A stretch of 26,207 bases of DNA, taken from CAYLOP01 sp964385305. Lineage in GTDB: Bacteria > Chloroflexota > Anaerolineae > Anaerolineales > E44-bin32. The position numbers and the translations under genes were made by a program. Each line of letters opens with the position of its first letter. Position 1 is the stretch's first letter. Shown here in pieces: positions 5,860 to 13,467 of this stretch. The notes beneath the pieces were generated by a model. The model had not been told where the DNA came from, did no database searches, and was given only the letters and a program-made list of their open reading frames with translations. The stretch is from the NCBI GenBank assembly GCA_964385305.1, contig CAYLOP010000028.1, forward strand, positions 1 to 26,207, written 5' to 3'.

Positions 5860-6432
5860 ATGGATCCATTAAAGATACGCATCTTGACAGAGGGGAAGAA
5901 TCTCGGCGGTGGCATCTTAAAAGTGGATGGTTTCATCAACCATCAGGTCGACCCGGAGCTTATGGACTTTTGTGGTCGTGAACTAGCAGCACGCTTCGCC
6001 ACCGTCAACGCCACAAAAATCCTCACGGCTGAGATCTCGGGCATTGCCCCCGCTCTCACGACGGCGATGCATCTCCAGTTGCCTGTGGTGTATGCCCGAA
6101 AAGCGAAACCGATCACGATGCCAGACCAGATCTTTCTGACCCTCACCCCCTCACACACCAAAGGTCGCATGGTTGAATTGATCGTCTCGCCAGAATATCT
6201 AACCGCCGATGAGCGTGTCCTCATCATCGACGATTTCCTCGCTTCCGGGCAGACGATTAAAGGTCTTGTCCGCCTCGCACAGGCTGCGGGCGCAACGGTC
6301 GTCGGCATCGGAGCGGTGATTGAGAAACGCTTCGAGGGTGGACGTGATGTTCTTACCAGTTTGGGAGTCCCCATTGAGGCCATTGCCGTGATCACGGATA
6401 TGAGCGACGGCAAGATTGTATTTGCGGACTAG
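5860..6432 (+). CDS. xpt: Xanthine phosphoribosyltransferase
   Basis: A 190-residue type I phosphoribosyltransferase that joins xanthine (and possibly guanine) to PRPP to give XMP. The PRPP-binding motif VLIIDDFLASGQT is at 120-132. The N-terminal DPLKIRILTEGKNLGGGILKV pattern and the length match Xpt rather than Apt or Hpt. The ATG at 5860 has GAGAAGG upstream; the ATG at 5827 would add eleven non-homologous residues and lies inside the predicted -10. It is followed after 6 bases by guaA, making a compact salvage route from xanthine to GMP. Confidence 0.95.
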   Translation: MDPLKIRILTEGKNLGGGILKVDGFINHQVDPELMDFCGRELAARFATVNATKILTAEISGIAPALTTAMHLQLPVVYARKAKPITMPDQIFLTLTPSHTKGRMVELIVSPEYLTADERVLIIDDFLASGQTIKGLVRLAQAAGATVVGIGAVIEKRFEGGRDVLTSLGVPIEAIAVITDMSDGKIVFAD

Positions 6433-6438
6433 CGGATC

Positions 6439-7971
6439 TTGGACGCGATTGCTATCCTCGACTTTGGGTCTCAGTATTCCCAGTTAATTGCGCGTCGAGT
6501 GCGCGAGGCCCATGTGTATTGTGAACTCTTTCCACACTTCACACCCGCCTCAGAAGTCCTGGCCCTATGCCCCAAGGGCTTCATCCTATCTGGAGGCCCA
6601 GCCTCCGTCTATGAGACAGATGCCCCACAATTACCAGATTACGTACTCGAATCCGGGCTCCCCATCCTTGGCATTTGCTACGGCATGCAAGCTCTTATCC
6701 ACGTATTGGGCGGAAGAGTAGCCGCCGCATCCAAGCGCGAATACGGTTCAGCCGTGATTGAGACCATCGTTCAAAGCAAGCTTCTTCCCAAGGGAAATCG
6801 GCGTGTGTGGATGTCCCATGGTGACCGCATTGAAACACTCGCAACCGGCTTCCAAATAATCGCCCGTTCTGCGAATTCGCCGATCGCCGCCATTGCTAAT
6901 CCAGATCAGAAATGGTATGGGATGCAATTTCACCCCGAGGTCCACCACACAGAAAACGGAGGTGAGATCTTGCGCGCCTTTGCAGTCGATATCTGCCTCA
7001 CTGAACCTTCGTGGACACCAGAGTCCATTGTTGAGAAAGCCATCGAAAGCATCCGCGCCCAAGTTGGCGATGCGCTGGCTATCGCGGGGGTAAGTGGTGG
7101 AGTGGATTCCTCCGTCTCTGCTGCAATCGTTCATCGAGCGTTAGGCGACAAGCTCAGCTGCATCTTCGTCAACAATGGGCTCATGCGCCTCGGCGAACCA
7201 GAGATTGTCGTTGAAACTTTTCGCGAGCATTTAGGTGCCCGACTCATCGCAGTGGACGCCTCCGAAACCTTCCTGGAAGCTCTTTCAGGGGTAACAGATC
7301 CGGAAGCCAAGAGGCGGATCATCGGCGAGAAGTTCATCCGTGTATTTGAAGAGCAAGCGCGCGAAGTCGGCCAAGCGCGCTTCCTCGTGCAAGGCACGAT
7401 CTATCCCGATGTGGTTGAGTCCAGCGCTCCCGAGAGGGAAGTCGCAGCTCGCATAAAAACCCACCACAATGTCGGCGGACTGCCGCCGGATATTGACTTT
7501 GATCTTGTCGAGCCATTGCGGTATCTCTTCAAAGATGAAGTCCGTCAGGTTGGTCTCGCCTTGGGCTTGCCTGAGGCGCTTGTATGGCGACAGCCCTTCC
7601 CCGGGCCAGGCCTCGCGGTTCGCTGCCTTGGAGAAACCACCTTTGAGCGCCTCAGCCGCCTGCGTGAGGCGGACAAGATCGTCACCGACGAACTTACGGC
7701 TGCTGGTCTCCTCCCCCGGGAGACCGCCCAGGCCTTCGCGGTCCTGCTCCCTATTCGCTCTGTGGGCGTTATGGGCGATCAGCGCACGTACGCGGAAACC
7801 GTCGCCATCCGTGTCGTCACCAGCGAAGACTTCATGACCGCCGATTGGGCCCGGGTGCCCTACGATGTGCTCGCTCGCATGAGTGGACGGATCGTGAATG
7901 AGGTGATGGGTGTCAATCGTGTCGTCTACGACATCTCGAGCAAACCGCCTGCTACTATCGAGTGGGAGTGA
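6439..7971 (+). CDS. guaA: GMP synthase (glutamine-hydrolysing)
   Basis: A 510-residue enzyme that aminates XMP to GMP with ATP and glutamine, of standard length. The class I glutamine amidotransferase domain has its nucleophile Cys80 in GICYGMQ, and His165/Glu167 in FHPEVHHT complete the triad. The ATP pyrophosphatase domain has the PP-loop SGGVDSS at 219-225, and the C-terminal dimerisation domain ends with the characteristic PPATIEWE. The start is TTG at 6439; the FGSQ motif follows seven residues later, as in other GuaA proteins, and no upstream in-frame start fits. It sits 6 bases after xpt and is probably co-transcribed. Confidence 0.97.
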   Translation: MDAIAILDFGSQYSQLIARRVREAHVYCELFPHFTPASEVLALCPKGFILSGGPASVYETDAPQLPDYVLESGLPILGICYGMQALIHVLGGRVAAASKREYGSAVIETIVQSKLLPKGNRRVWMSHGDRIETLATGFQIIARSANSPIAAIANPDQKWYGMQFHPEVHHTENGGEILRAFAVDICLTEPSWTPESIVEKAIESIRAQVGDALAIAGVSGGVDSSVSAAIVHRALGDKLSCIFVNNGLMRLGEPEIVVETFREHLGARLIAVDASETFLEALSGVTDPEAKRRIIGEKFIRVFEEQAREVGQARFLVQGTIYPDVVESSAPEREVAARIKTHHNVGGLPPDIDFDLVEPLRYLFKDEVRQVGLALGLPEALVWRQPFPGPGLAVRCLGETTFERLSRLREADKIVTDELTAAGLLPRETAQAFAVLLPIRSVGVMGDQRTYAETVAIRVVTSEDFMTADWARVPYDVLARMSGRIVNEVMGVNRVVYDISSKPPATIEWE

Positions 7972-8076
7972 ATTCACCTTCCCACGGTTCTACAACCAAA
8001 CCAAGCTGCAGCGGTTCCGGTACAGCATCTAAGGACGGACAGCTAAAAACAAGTATCTTTTCTTATTAAAATGACC

Positions 8077-8102
8077 CTCCCGCTTAGAGGAGTAAGCGGG
8101 AG
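8077..8102. terminator. Hairpin after guaA, possible terminator
   Basis: A perfect 10-bp stem with a 6-base loop, about 105 bases after the guaA stop. No T run follows on the plus strand; on the minus strand TCATTTTAAT follows. A terminator role is therefore uncertain. Confidence 0.4.
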
Positions 8103-8298
8103 AGTCTGCCAGAGGGAGGCATTGGTTTGTAATGGCTGAGCAAAAGCTCATTGTTTGGATGAGTAATGTTGACCCCCAAAGCCTTTCCGAAGCCAATCCA
8201 CTTATATTGGCCTCCCACAAGCATCTTACATTCAAATAGCGATTGGCGGGCAGAATTGATAGCTAATTGCAAGCAACCTATCGACCCTAAGTCCGGCG

Positions 8299-8307
8299 TG
8301 CTAAAAT
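8299..8307 (+). promoter_or_regulatory. Extended -10 promoter giving a leaderless FHA-protein mRNA
   Basis: TGCTAAAAT at 8299-8307 fits the extended -10. It overlaps an ATG at 8306 and ends 7 bases before the in-frame ATG at 8315, so the mRNA probably begins at or next to that codon. No -35 is recognisable. Confidence 0.55.
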
Positions 8308-8314
8308 GTACGAT

Positions 8315-10201
8315 ATGCTTCACTACCTGCGATTGAAACTCGAATTTCTCTTTCCTCTCCTGCTGGCAGCTTGTTTTGTGAGTTTACCCGCAGCCGCCCA
8401 GATCAGTGCCTCTGTCCGTGTGTCAGCGCCAAATACAGATAAGTTCCCAAACATCACCATGTATCTCGCAATTCTCGATAGCTCCGGGCGCCGTATCCCG
8501 GGCTTACCTCGTTCTAGCTTTAGTCTGATAGAGGATGAAGTACCGATCATCGATTTTTCGATCGAAGAAACACTCGTTGGCACCCGTCAAATCTATGTGA
8601 TCAATACAAATCCCGATCTGAAAGTCCGTGACAGCTTAGGTCGTTCCCGCTTCGACCATGTACAAGAAGCGCTCCTGGAATGGTGGCAGCAACCCTCTGC
8701 CAGCCCCTATGGCCTGGATGATTTGAGTTTAATCACGGGCGATGGTGACCTGATCTCACACTCACCATCTGCAGCAGAACTTGCTGCCCTCCTCGATCGG
8801 TACCAACCATCTTTCGAAGGAGGGCTATCAGACTACGACTTAATGTTGAAAGCACTCGATTTCGCAGGTGATCCCACATCTCAGCCGGGGATGCCAAGCT
8901 TTCTCACATTTCTCACACCCCTGATGCGCATCCCTCGCGACTTACCAATAGCCAACCTTATTGCACGCGCAAATGAAACCGGGACTGCGATCTTCCCCGT
9001 GCTTCTCGGTCAACCCGAAATCGTCGAACAACCTGAAGCCGACCCACTCCGACAATTGGCAGAAGAAACCGGCGGGCGGCTGATTCTTTATGATACGACA
9101 ACCGATCTCATAGGCCTCGCAGCCCATATCTTCGAACATCGAATGCAATACAAATTGACATATGCATCCCAGGCTGTGATAACCGGTCGTCACGCAGTCC
9201 AGGTGCGTGTGAGCGGCGATGGGCTGGATGCAATCTCAAATACAATCAACTATACGATCACGGTGGAACCCCCCGATGTCGCTTTCATCCATCCCCCTAA
9301 TCAAATTACCCGGCAATCTGACGACCCATCACTCGTCTTAGAAACTCTCCCCCCCCTTAGTCAGACATTACAGATCTTGATCACCTTTCCTGATGACCAC
9401 CCACGCCCAATAACGAAAAGCCAGTTGATCGTAGATGGGAAGGTCGCAACAGAAAACACCGTGGGACCCTTCAATACCTTCATCTGGGATCTCTCAACCT
9501 ACACGGAAAGTGCCTCCCACGCTATTCAAGCCACCCTCGAAGATTCATTAGGATTGCAGGGCAAGTCGGTCCCGCTTTCAGTGTATGTTGATGTACAACT
9601 ACCGCCGAGAGGCATGGATGCCATCCGTCCTGCGCTCGGGTCGATACTTGCAGCGCTGGGCATCCTAATCGCCGGTGTAATCTTGGCTGCCAGCCTTATC
9701 GCATCCGGTCGCCAGCGCAGCGCCCAGCTGCCCGCCCAAACCTCGACTATGATCGAACGCAGGAGATTCCTCAAACGGGCTGGCCTACGCCAAAAAGCCG
9801 TCGATCAGCCTCCTGAAGCGTTTCTTTTCCTTGTGGATGGTGAAGGGATTGAGGGAGATTCCGTCCCACTCAGTGGCGTGGATACCATCCTCGGCAGCGA
9901 TCCATCGCTAACCCCATTCCCACTAAATGACCCTTCTGTAGCAGGTATCCACGCTCGCCTTGTTCGGCAGGTGGCGGGTGGCTACTTGATCCAAGATCAA
10001 GGATCTGTAGCAGGGACATGGGTCAATTATGAATCCATCCCCGCGGAGGGATTACACCTTCAGCATGGCGACCTCATTCATCTTGGACGCGTCGCCCTGC
10101 GCTTCCGCCTCCCGTCACCACAACCACCACCCGAGATACGTATCCGATACGCTCCAGAAAAATCACCCGCGCCCCTCTCACGCCATGAGGGGGAAACGTG
10201 A
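8315..10201 (+). CDS. Membrane protein with extracellular VWA-like part and cytoplasmic FHA domain
   Basis: A 628-residue protein. Residues 1-28 are a signal peptide (ending PAAAQ, although LAAC at 17-20 could be a lipobox). The outer part, about 30-430, has beta-rich domains and a von Willebrand A-like core around 91-275 whose metal site is degenerate (INTNPDLK instead of DxSxS). A transmembrane helix spans about 441-463. The cytoplasmic end carries an FHA domain (about 502-600) with Ser541, His546 and Asn571, but LGS at 526-528 where the phosphothreonine-binding Arg of LGR is expected. The ATG at 8306 lies inside the predicted -10, so 8315 is preferred. The stop overlaps the start of the following PP2C gene by 4 bases, implying coupled synthesis and probably joint function. 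Confidence 0.8.
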   Translation: MLHYLRLKLEFLFPLLLAACFVSLPAAAQISASVRVSAPNTDKFPNITMYLAILDSSGRRIPGLPRSSFSLIEDEVPIIDFSIEETLVGTRQIYVINTNPDLKVRDSLGRSRFDHVQEALLEWWQQPSASPYGLDDLSLITGDGDLISHSPSAAELAALLDRYQPSFEGGLSDYDLMLKALDFAGDPTSQPGMPSFLTFLTPLMRIPRDLPIANLIARANETGTAIFPVLLGQPEIVEQPEADPLRQLAEETGGRLILYDTTTDLIGLAAHIFEHRMQYKLTYASQAVITGRHAVQVRVSGDGLDAISNTINYTITVEPPDVAFIHPPNQITRQSDDPSLVLETLPPLSQTLQILITFPDDHPRPITKSQLIVDGKVATENTVGPFNTFIWDLSTYTESASHAIQATLEDSLGLQGKSVPLSVYVDVQLPPRGMDAIRPALGSILAALGILIAGVILAASLIASGRQRSAQLPAQTSTMIERRRFLKRAGLRQKAVDQPPEAFLFLVDGEGIEGDSVPLSGVDTILGSDPSLTPFPLNDPSVAGIHARLVRQVAGGYLIQDQGSVAGTWVNYESIPAEGLHLQHGDLIHLGRVALRFRLPSPQPPPEIRIRYAPEKSPAPLSRHEGET

Positions 10202-11319
10202 TTAAAAGCGAGACGTCTCACCTGGCATCTGCCGGTCTGAGTCACCCCGGCGAGCGGCGTAAGAACAATGAAGATCGATACTTCCTTTCCTCCTATCGGC
10301 TCGAAGAAGGCAACACATCATCGCTTCTGGCAATTGTGGCGGATGGGATTGGGGGTCACCGCGCCGGAGAAATCGCAGCGCAGATCACGGTAGAGACGAT
10401 CGTTGAGAAGGTCACCAGCGGGGCAGGTTCAAATCCCGTTGTAGAACTTCAAGAAGCAGTTCTTGAGGCGAACCAGGCTGTAACCCACGCCTCGCAAGAA
10501 CCTGAGCGTTTGGGCATGGGATCTACCCTCACGGTTGCATGGATCATCGGGCCTCGGCTTTACATCACATCCGTCGGTGACAGTCGCATTTACCTCCTCA
10601 GACGAGGAAAGCTGCGTCAAATCACGATCGACCATACCTGGGTACAGGAAGCGATCGATCATCAAATCATCACACCAGAAGAAGCCTCCCGCCACCCCAA
10701 AGCACATGTGCTTCGGCGCTACATCGGTAGCCGCGAAGCCATACAACCAGATATGCGCTTGCGGCTCAGCCCAAAGGAGAAAACCGCAGCCTCGGAAGCC
10801 AATCAGGGTTTGACCTTGCATCCCAAGGATCAAATCCTGTTATGCACCGACGGACTGACAGATGTTGTGCAAGACCAGGAAATCCAAAGCATCTTGGAAG
10901 ATCACACACCGGAAAAAGCGGTGGAAAAGCTGGTTTCACTAGCACGAGAACGAGGTGGGCCCGATAATATCACCGTCGTCGCCCTTGCGGTTCCAAGCGG
11001 CGCATGGAAGTTGCGATCACTGCGGGCGCGGTGGATAGCCATAACATTGGGCGCCGCGATCGCCCTGACGTGCATCACGCTCCTGACGTTGGCCGTCTTG
11101 TGGCGAATTGGCTTCTGGCCGTGGACTCCACCGCCCCTAAGAGATAACACACCTACTTCGACCTCAATACCCAGCGATCTAACCCTCTCCCTAACTCCTA
11201 AGCCGGAAGAGAGTCAAGACCAGGAAGCACCCATGATCATTCCATCAACCCCGCGACCCACATCGACACCCTACCCTCTGCCGACGGTGGGCTCAACTGT
11301 GCCCACACCCACACCCTAG
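10198..11319 (+). CDS. Membrane-anchored PP2C Ser/Thr phosphatase with extracellular Thr/Pro tail
   Basis: A 373-residue protein. Residues 10-265 form a complete PP2C domain: NNED ending at Asp26, VADGIGGH with Asp49, GSTLT at 108, SVGDSR with Asp128, IDHTW at 144, LLCTDGL with Asp218 and GGPDN with Asp256-Asn257. All metal ligands are present, so it is probably active. A transmembrane helix at about 279-303 is followed by a 70-residue Thr/Ser/Pro-rich tail that should be outside the cell. The GTG start overlaps the TGA of the FHA gene (GTGA), so the pair is translationally coupled; the phosphatase may act on proteins bound by, or on, the FHA partner. Its TAG overlaps the convergent EamA stop in the palindrome CTAG. 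Confidence 0.9.
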   Translation: MIKSETSHLASAGLSHPGERRKNNEDRYFLSSYRLEEGNTSSLLAIVADGIGGHRAGEIAAQITVETIVEKVTSGAGSNPVVELQEAVLEANQAVTHASQEPERLGMGSTLTVAWIIGPRLYITSVGDSRIYLLRRGKLRQITIDHTWVQEAIDHQIITPEEASRHPKAHVLRRYIGSREAIQPDMRLRLSPKEKTAASEANQGLTLHPKDQILLCTDGLTDVVQDQEIQSILEDHTPEKAVEKLVSLARERGGPDNITVVALAVPSGAWKLRSLRARWIAITLGAAIALTCITLLTLAVLWRIGFWPWTPPPLRDNTPTSTSIPSDLTLSLTPKPEESQDQEAPMIIPSTPRPTSTPYPLPTVGSTVPTPTP

Positions 11320-12200
11320 CGTTGATTGACAAGTCCTACACCGAGCAGGATCGCCGCCCCACCGATGAAGATCGCTACGTGCAGCGGTTCCCCCAGGATC
11401 GGTCCCGCCAGCATAGTTGTGACCAAGGGCTCAAAATAGAGGAAGACACCCACCTGTGTTGCTTCGACTTCGGCTAACCCCTGGTACCAAAAGATAAAAC
11501 CCAAGCCTGAACAGAATACCCCGAGGAAGATGAGCGCCAGCCACCCTCGCCCGCTTATTGCGCCGATGGCTCCTAAGTCGCCACCTAACGCAGCCCAGGG
11601 AAAGCTGAAGATCCATCCAAAGCCAACAACGTAGAGAAGCAAGCCCAGGGGGTGGCCGCCTTTGTCGCCGATCACACGCTTGCTTAGCACGGTGAATAAT
11701 GCCCAATTGAGTGCGGAGCCAACGATGAGCCCATCCCCAACGCTCCCAATCTTCCCCATCCTAAGTGCTAAGATATCCCCACGGCTCACCACTACCAAAG
11801 CCCCTATCGTGGCCAGCGTGATCCCGCCAATCCGAACCACACCGAGTGCCTCTTTCAGAAACAACCTACTGATAAGCGCTACAAAAATCGGCGTTGTCGC
11901 TACAATCCAGGCCGTGGTCGTAGCCGCAGCTGTCTGCATGCCTGTCGCTTGGAGCCACACATGAAAGGTAACACCCATAAACCCAAGCAACATGAGCGGC
12001 GGGACATCTCTCCTAGCGATAGGTTGGAACTCGCGGCGCCAGCGCACCGCAATCGCAAGCACAGCGAAACCCATGGCAAATCGTACAAATACGATCGCAG
12101 CAGGAGAAAGCTCGGGCAAGACCACCTTGGTTGCGATGAAGGAAGCGCCCCAAAATCCCACTGTGATGGCGAGTCCAGCATAGGCTACCCAGCGCTTCAT
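11316..12200 (-). CDS. EamA / DMT-superfamily transporter
   Basis: A 294-residue integral membrane protein with ten hydrophobic helices arranged as two EamA repeats (about 7-139 and 155-291). The first repeat opens with GFWGASFIATKVVLPELSPAAIVFVRF, a pattern typical of RhaT/YdcZ/RarD-like DMT carriers, and the second repeats the VLSKR and PLVTTMLAGPILGE elements. Members export amino acids or other small metabolites; the substrate cannot be told. The ATG at 12200 has GGGGAGAGG upstream. The stop codon overlaps that of the convergent PP2C gene. The FemAB-like gene lies 133 bases upstream on the same strand. Confidence 0.92.
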   Translation of the reverse strand: MKRWVAYAGLAITVGFWGASFIATKVVLPELSPAAIVFVRFAMGFAVLAIAVRWRREFQPIARRDVPPLMLLGFMGVTFHVWLQATGMQTAAATTTAWIVATTPIFVALISRLFLKEALGVVRIGGITLATIGALVVVSRGDILALRMGKIGSVGDGLIVGSALNWALFTVLSKRVIGDKGGHPLGLLLYVVGFGWIFSFPWAALGGDLGAIGAISGRGWLALIFLGVFCSGLGFIFWYQGLAEVEATQVGVFLYFEPLVTTMLAGPILGEPLHVAIFIGGAAILLGVGLVNQR

Positions 12201-12333
12201 AACTCAGCCTCTCCCCACCCTGAAACGCTATCTATCCAACCAAACACCGCCAGAATCAACATTCCAATCTGTAAAGGTCGAGTTAGGATCGCATACGATC
12301 GTGCACTGGCGGTGGAGGAACACTTTGCCTGCA

Positions 12334-13356
12334 TCAGCGGGAGATTCTCAGGCGTTGTACGGAGCGAGCGATGCCGCCTAAACGATACTTGTAGTTCTCG
12401 TCGCCACGCATGAAGTCAAGCGCCTCACGCCCATGTTCGGTGGCCCATTGAATGATGTGCCCGATCAACACCCAACCTGGTGAGAGCGAGAGGAACTTGG
12501 GGTTAATTCCCAAGTTGTATAACCAAATCCGTCTTCCATAATCAAAACTTAAAGCGCCAGCGATGGGCTCACCGCCACGCTCAAGAAAAGAGAAATGCAG
12601 CCAGTCATTGCGCTGCGCCGCACGCGTTAGGGCTTGAAGCTGATCTCGCATGGCTCGGGACAGAAATGATTTCTTTTCGTCATCGTACGCCATCAGTTCG
12701 AGGAACTGTGTCGTCGCAGCATCGAGATCGTCGTCAGCGTCAAGCAACCTCCAATGGACACCCGCGGGATCTTGCGCGCTGCGGCGCATCTTGCGCCGCA
12801 ACTCATGGCGCTGTTTTTTATCCAATTTTGCCAGATAATCATCCCAGGTGCCGTCGAGTGTGATCTGCGGACAAGGCTGCAGAGTCTCCTGGTGAACCTC
12901 CCACCCGCGCTGCCTGGCGGCCCCCACAAGCGGCGGCAAACTTGGGGATCCTTCGAGAATGTTGTACAGATCAAGCACTTCCCATACCGCTCGATCTTGT
13001 GCACCAAGCAATGCTGTGAGCGTTTCAATAAAAGGATCGACCTCACGCTCAGGCACAACCAGGTCGAGATAATCGGCGATCTCGAACGAACCCAAGAAGA
13101 GAAGAATAGGCACACCTTCCTTATTAGAGGTTCGAAACAACGGTGCCGCCCCAATGAGAGCGCCACCCTCATCTCGCGCGAGGATGATGTAGAGCTCGCC
13201 ATTTCGCCATTCCCCGCCCCCCAACCCAGACCACCAAGTGCTCAAGAATTCGTGTCGAAGGAAGGGCACATCGACCGCGGAGCGGGCGAGCAGACTATTC
13301 CAGTCATTAGCAAGAGCATCAAATTCCTGGATTGCATGAATAACATCGATATGCAT
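12334..13356 (-). CDS. CelD/FemAB-like GNAT acyltransferase
   Basis: A 340-residue member of the GNAT/FemAB superfamily (Acetyltransf_6 / CelD-BcsL type). Early on it has DVPFLRHEFLSTWW, and in the middle KKQRHELRRKMRR, both typical of the family. The C-terminal GNAT core has the GGEPIAGALSFDYG strands and ends with DFMRGDENYKYR at about 314-325, the family's signature. Relatives transfer acyl or aminoacyl groups to polysaccharide or peptidoglycan precursors; the substrate here is unknown. I chose the ATG at 13356 (MHIDVIHAI); a GTG at 13404 would add 16 unconserved-looking residues. A TACAAT on the minus strand at 13421-13416 is the likely -10, giving a leader of about 50 bases to this start. 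Confidence 0.85.
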   Translation of the reverse strand: MHIDVIHAIQEFDALANDWNSLLARSAVDVPFLRHEFLSTWWSGLGGGEWRNGELYIILARDEGGALIGAAPLFRTSNKEGVPILLFLGSFEIADYLDLVVPEREVDPFIETLTALLGAQDRAVWEVLDLYNILEGSPSLPPLVGAARQRGWEVHQETLQPCPQITLDGTWDDYLAKLDKKQRHELRRKMRRSAQDPAGVHWRLLDADDDLDAATTQFLELMAYDDEKKSFLSRAMRDQLQALTRAAQRNDWLHFSFLERGGEPIAGALSFDYGRRIWLYNLGINPKFLSLSPGWVLIGHIIQWATEHGREALDFMRGDENYKYRLGGIARSVQRLRISR

Positions 13357-13415
13357 GGTTGGTTCCCCATCCACCGGTAACCGTGATTCTACCAGTCGAG
13401 GCACGTTTCATGCAC

Positions 13416-13421
13416 ATTGTA
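13416..13421 (-). promoter_or_regulatory. Candidate -10 of the FemAB-like gene
   Basis: Minus-strand TACAAT (plus-strand ATTGTA, 13416-13421) within TTATACAAT. The -35 is weak. It lies 10 bp from the -35 of the divergent promoter at 13432, so the two promoters overlap and may compete. Confidence 0.45.
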
Positions 13422-13431
13422 TAAGCAGTTG

Positions 13432-13460
13432 TTGGACGAATTGAAACAATTTTGTACAAT
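13432..13460 (+). promoter_or_regulatory. Promoter giving a leaderless mRNA for the PP2C-like sensor gene
   Basis: TTGGAC (13432-13437), a 17-bp spacer and TACAAT (13455-13460). The -10 ends 7 bases before the ATG at 13468, so transcription should start at or next to the A of the start codon. No Shine-Dalgarno precedes the ATG. Confidence 0.75.
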
Positions 13461-13467
13461 TACACCT

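Larger units (their letters stand above)
7972..8314. other. Intergenic region with a strong hairpin and other short dyads
   Basis: This 343-bp gap holds no gene I can support. CTCCCGCTTA (8077-8086) and TAAGCGGGAG (8093-8102) form a perfect 10-bp stem with a GAGGAG loop. Downstream are TGAGC-AAAA-GCTCA (8137-8150), GCCAAT/ATTGGC (8192-8211) and a longer-range pair GGGAGGC (8114-8120) with GCCTCCC (8210-8216); the last two share bases and exclude each other. This could be a guaA 3' end, a leader or a small RNA. Minus-strand frames of 68-79 codons here look unlike any family I know. The end of the region holds the extended -10 of the next gene. Confidence 0.5.

Noticed and set aside
5700..5860. 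Possible purine riboswitch before xpt-guaA
   Set aside because: The predicted leader is only about 25 bases and no purine-aptamer conserved core is visible.
7285..7977. Long 230-codon minus-strand frame antisense to guaA
   Set aside because: It is a shadow of the guaA reading frame; guaA is certain from its motifs.
8029..8323. Minus-strand frames of 68 and 79 codons in the guaA-FHA gap
   Set aside because: No family resemblance, no good ribosome site, and a strong hairpin lies within them; they read as chance frames, though a decayed gene is not excluded.
12287..12300. GATCG-CATA-CGATC small palindrome between the EamA and FemAB-like genes
   Set aside because: A 5-bp dyad is common by chance and no T run or promoter lies next to it.
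12754..13380. 208-codon plus-strand frame antisense to the FemAB-like gene
   Set aside because: Shadow of a gene with a clear family signature; composition looks random.
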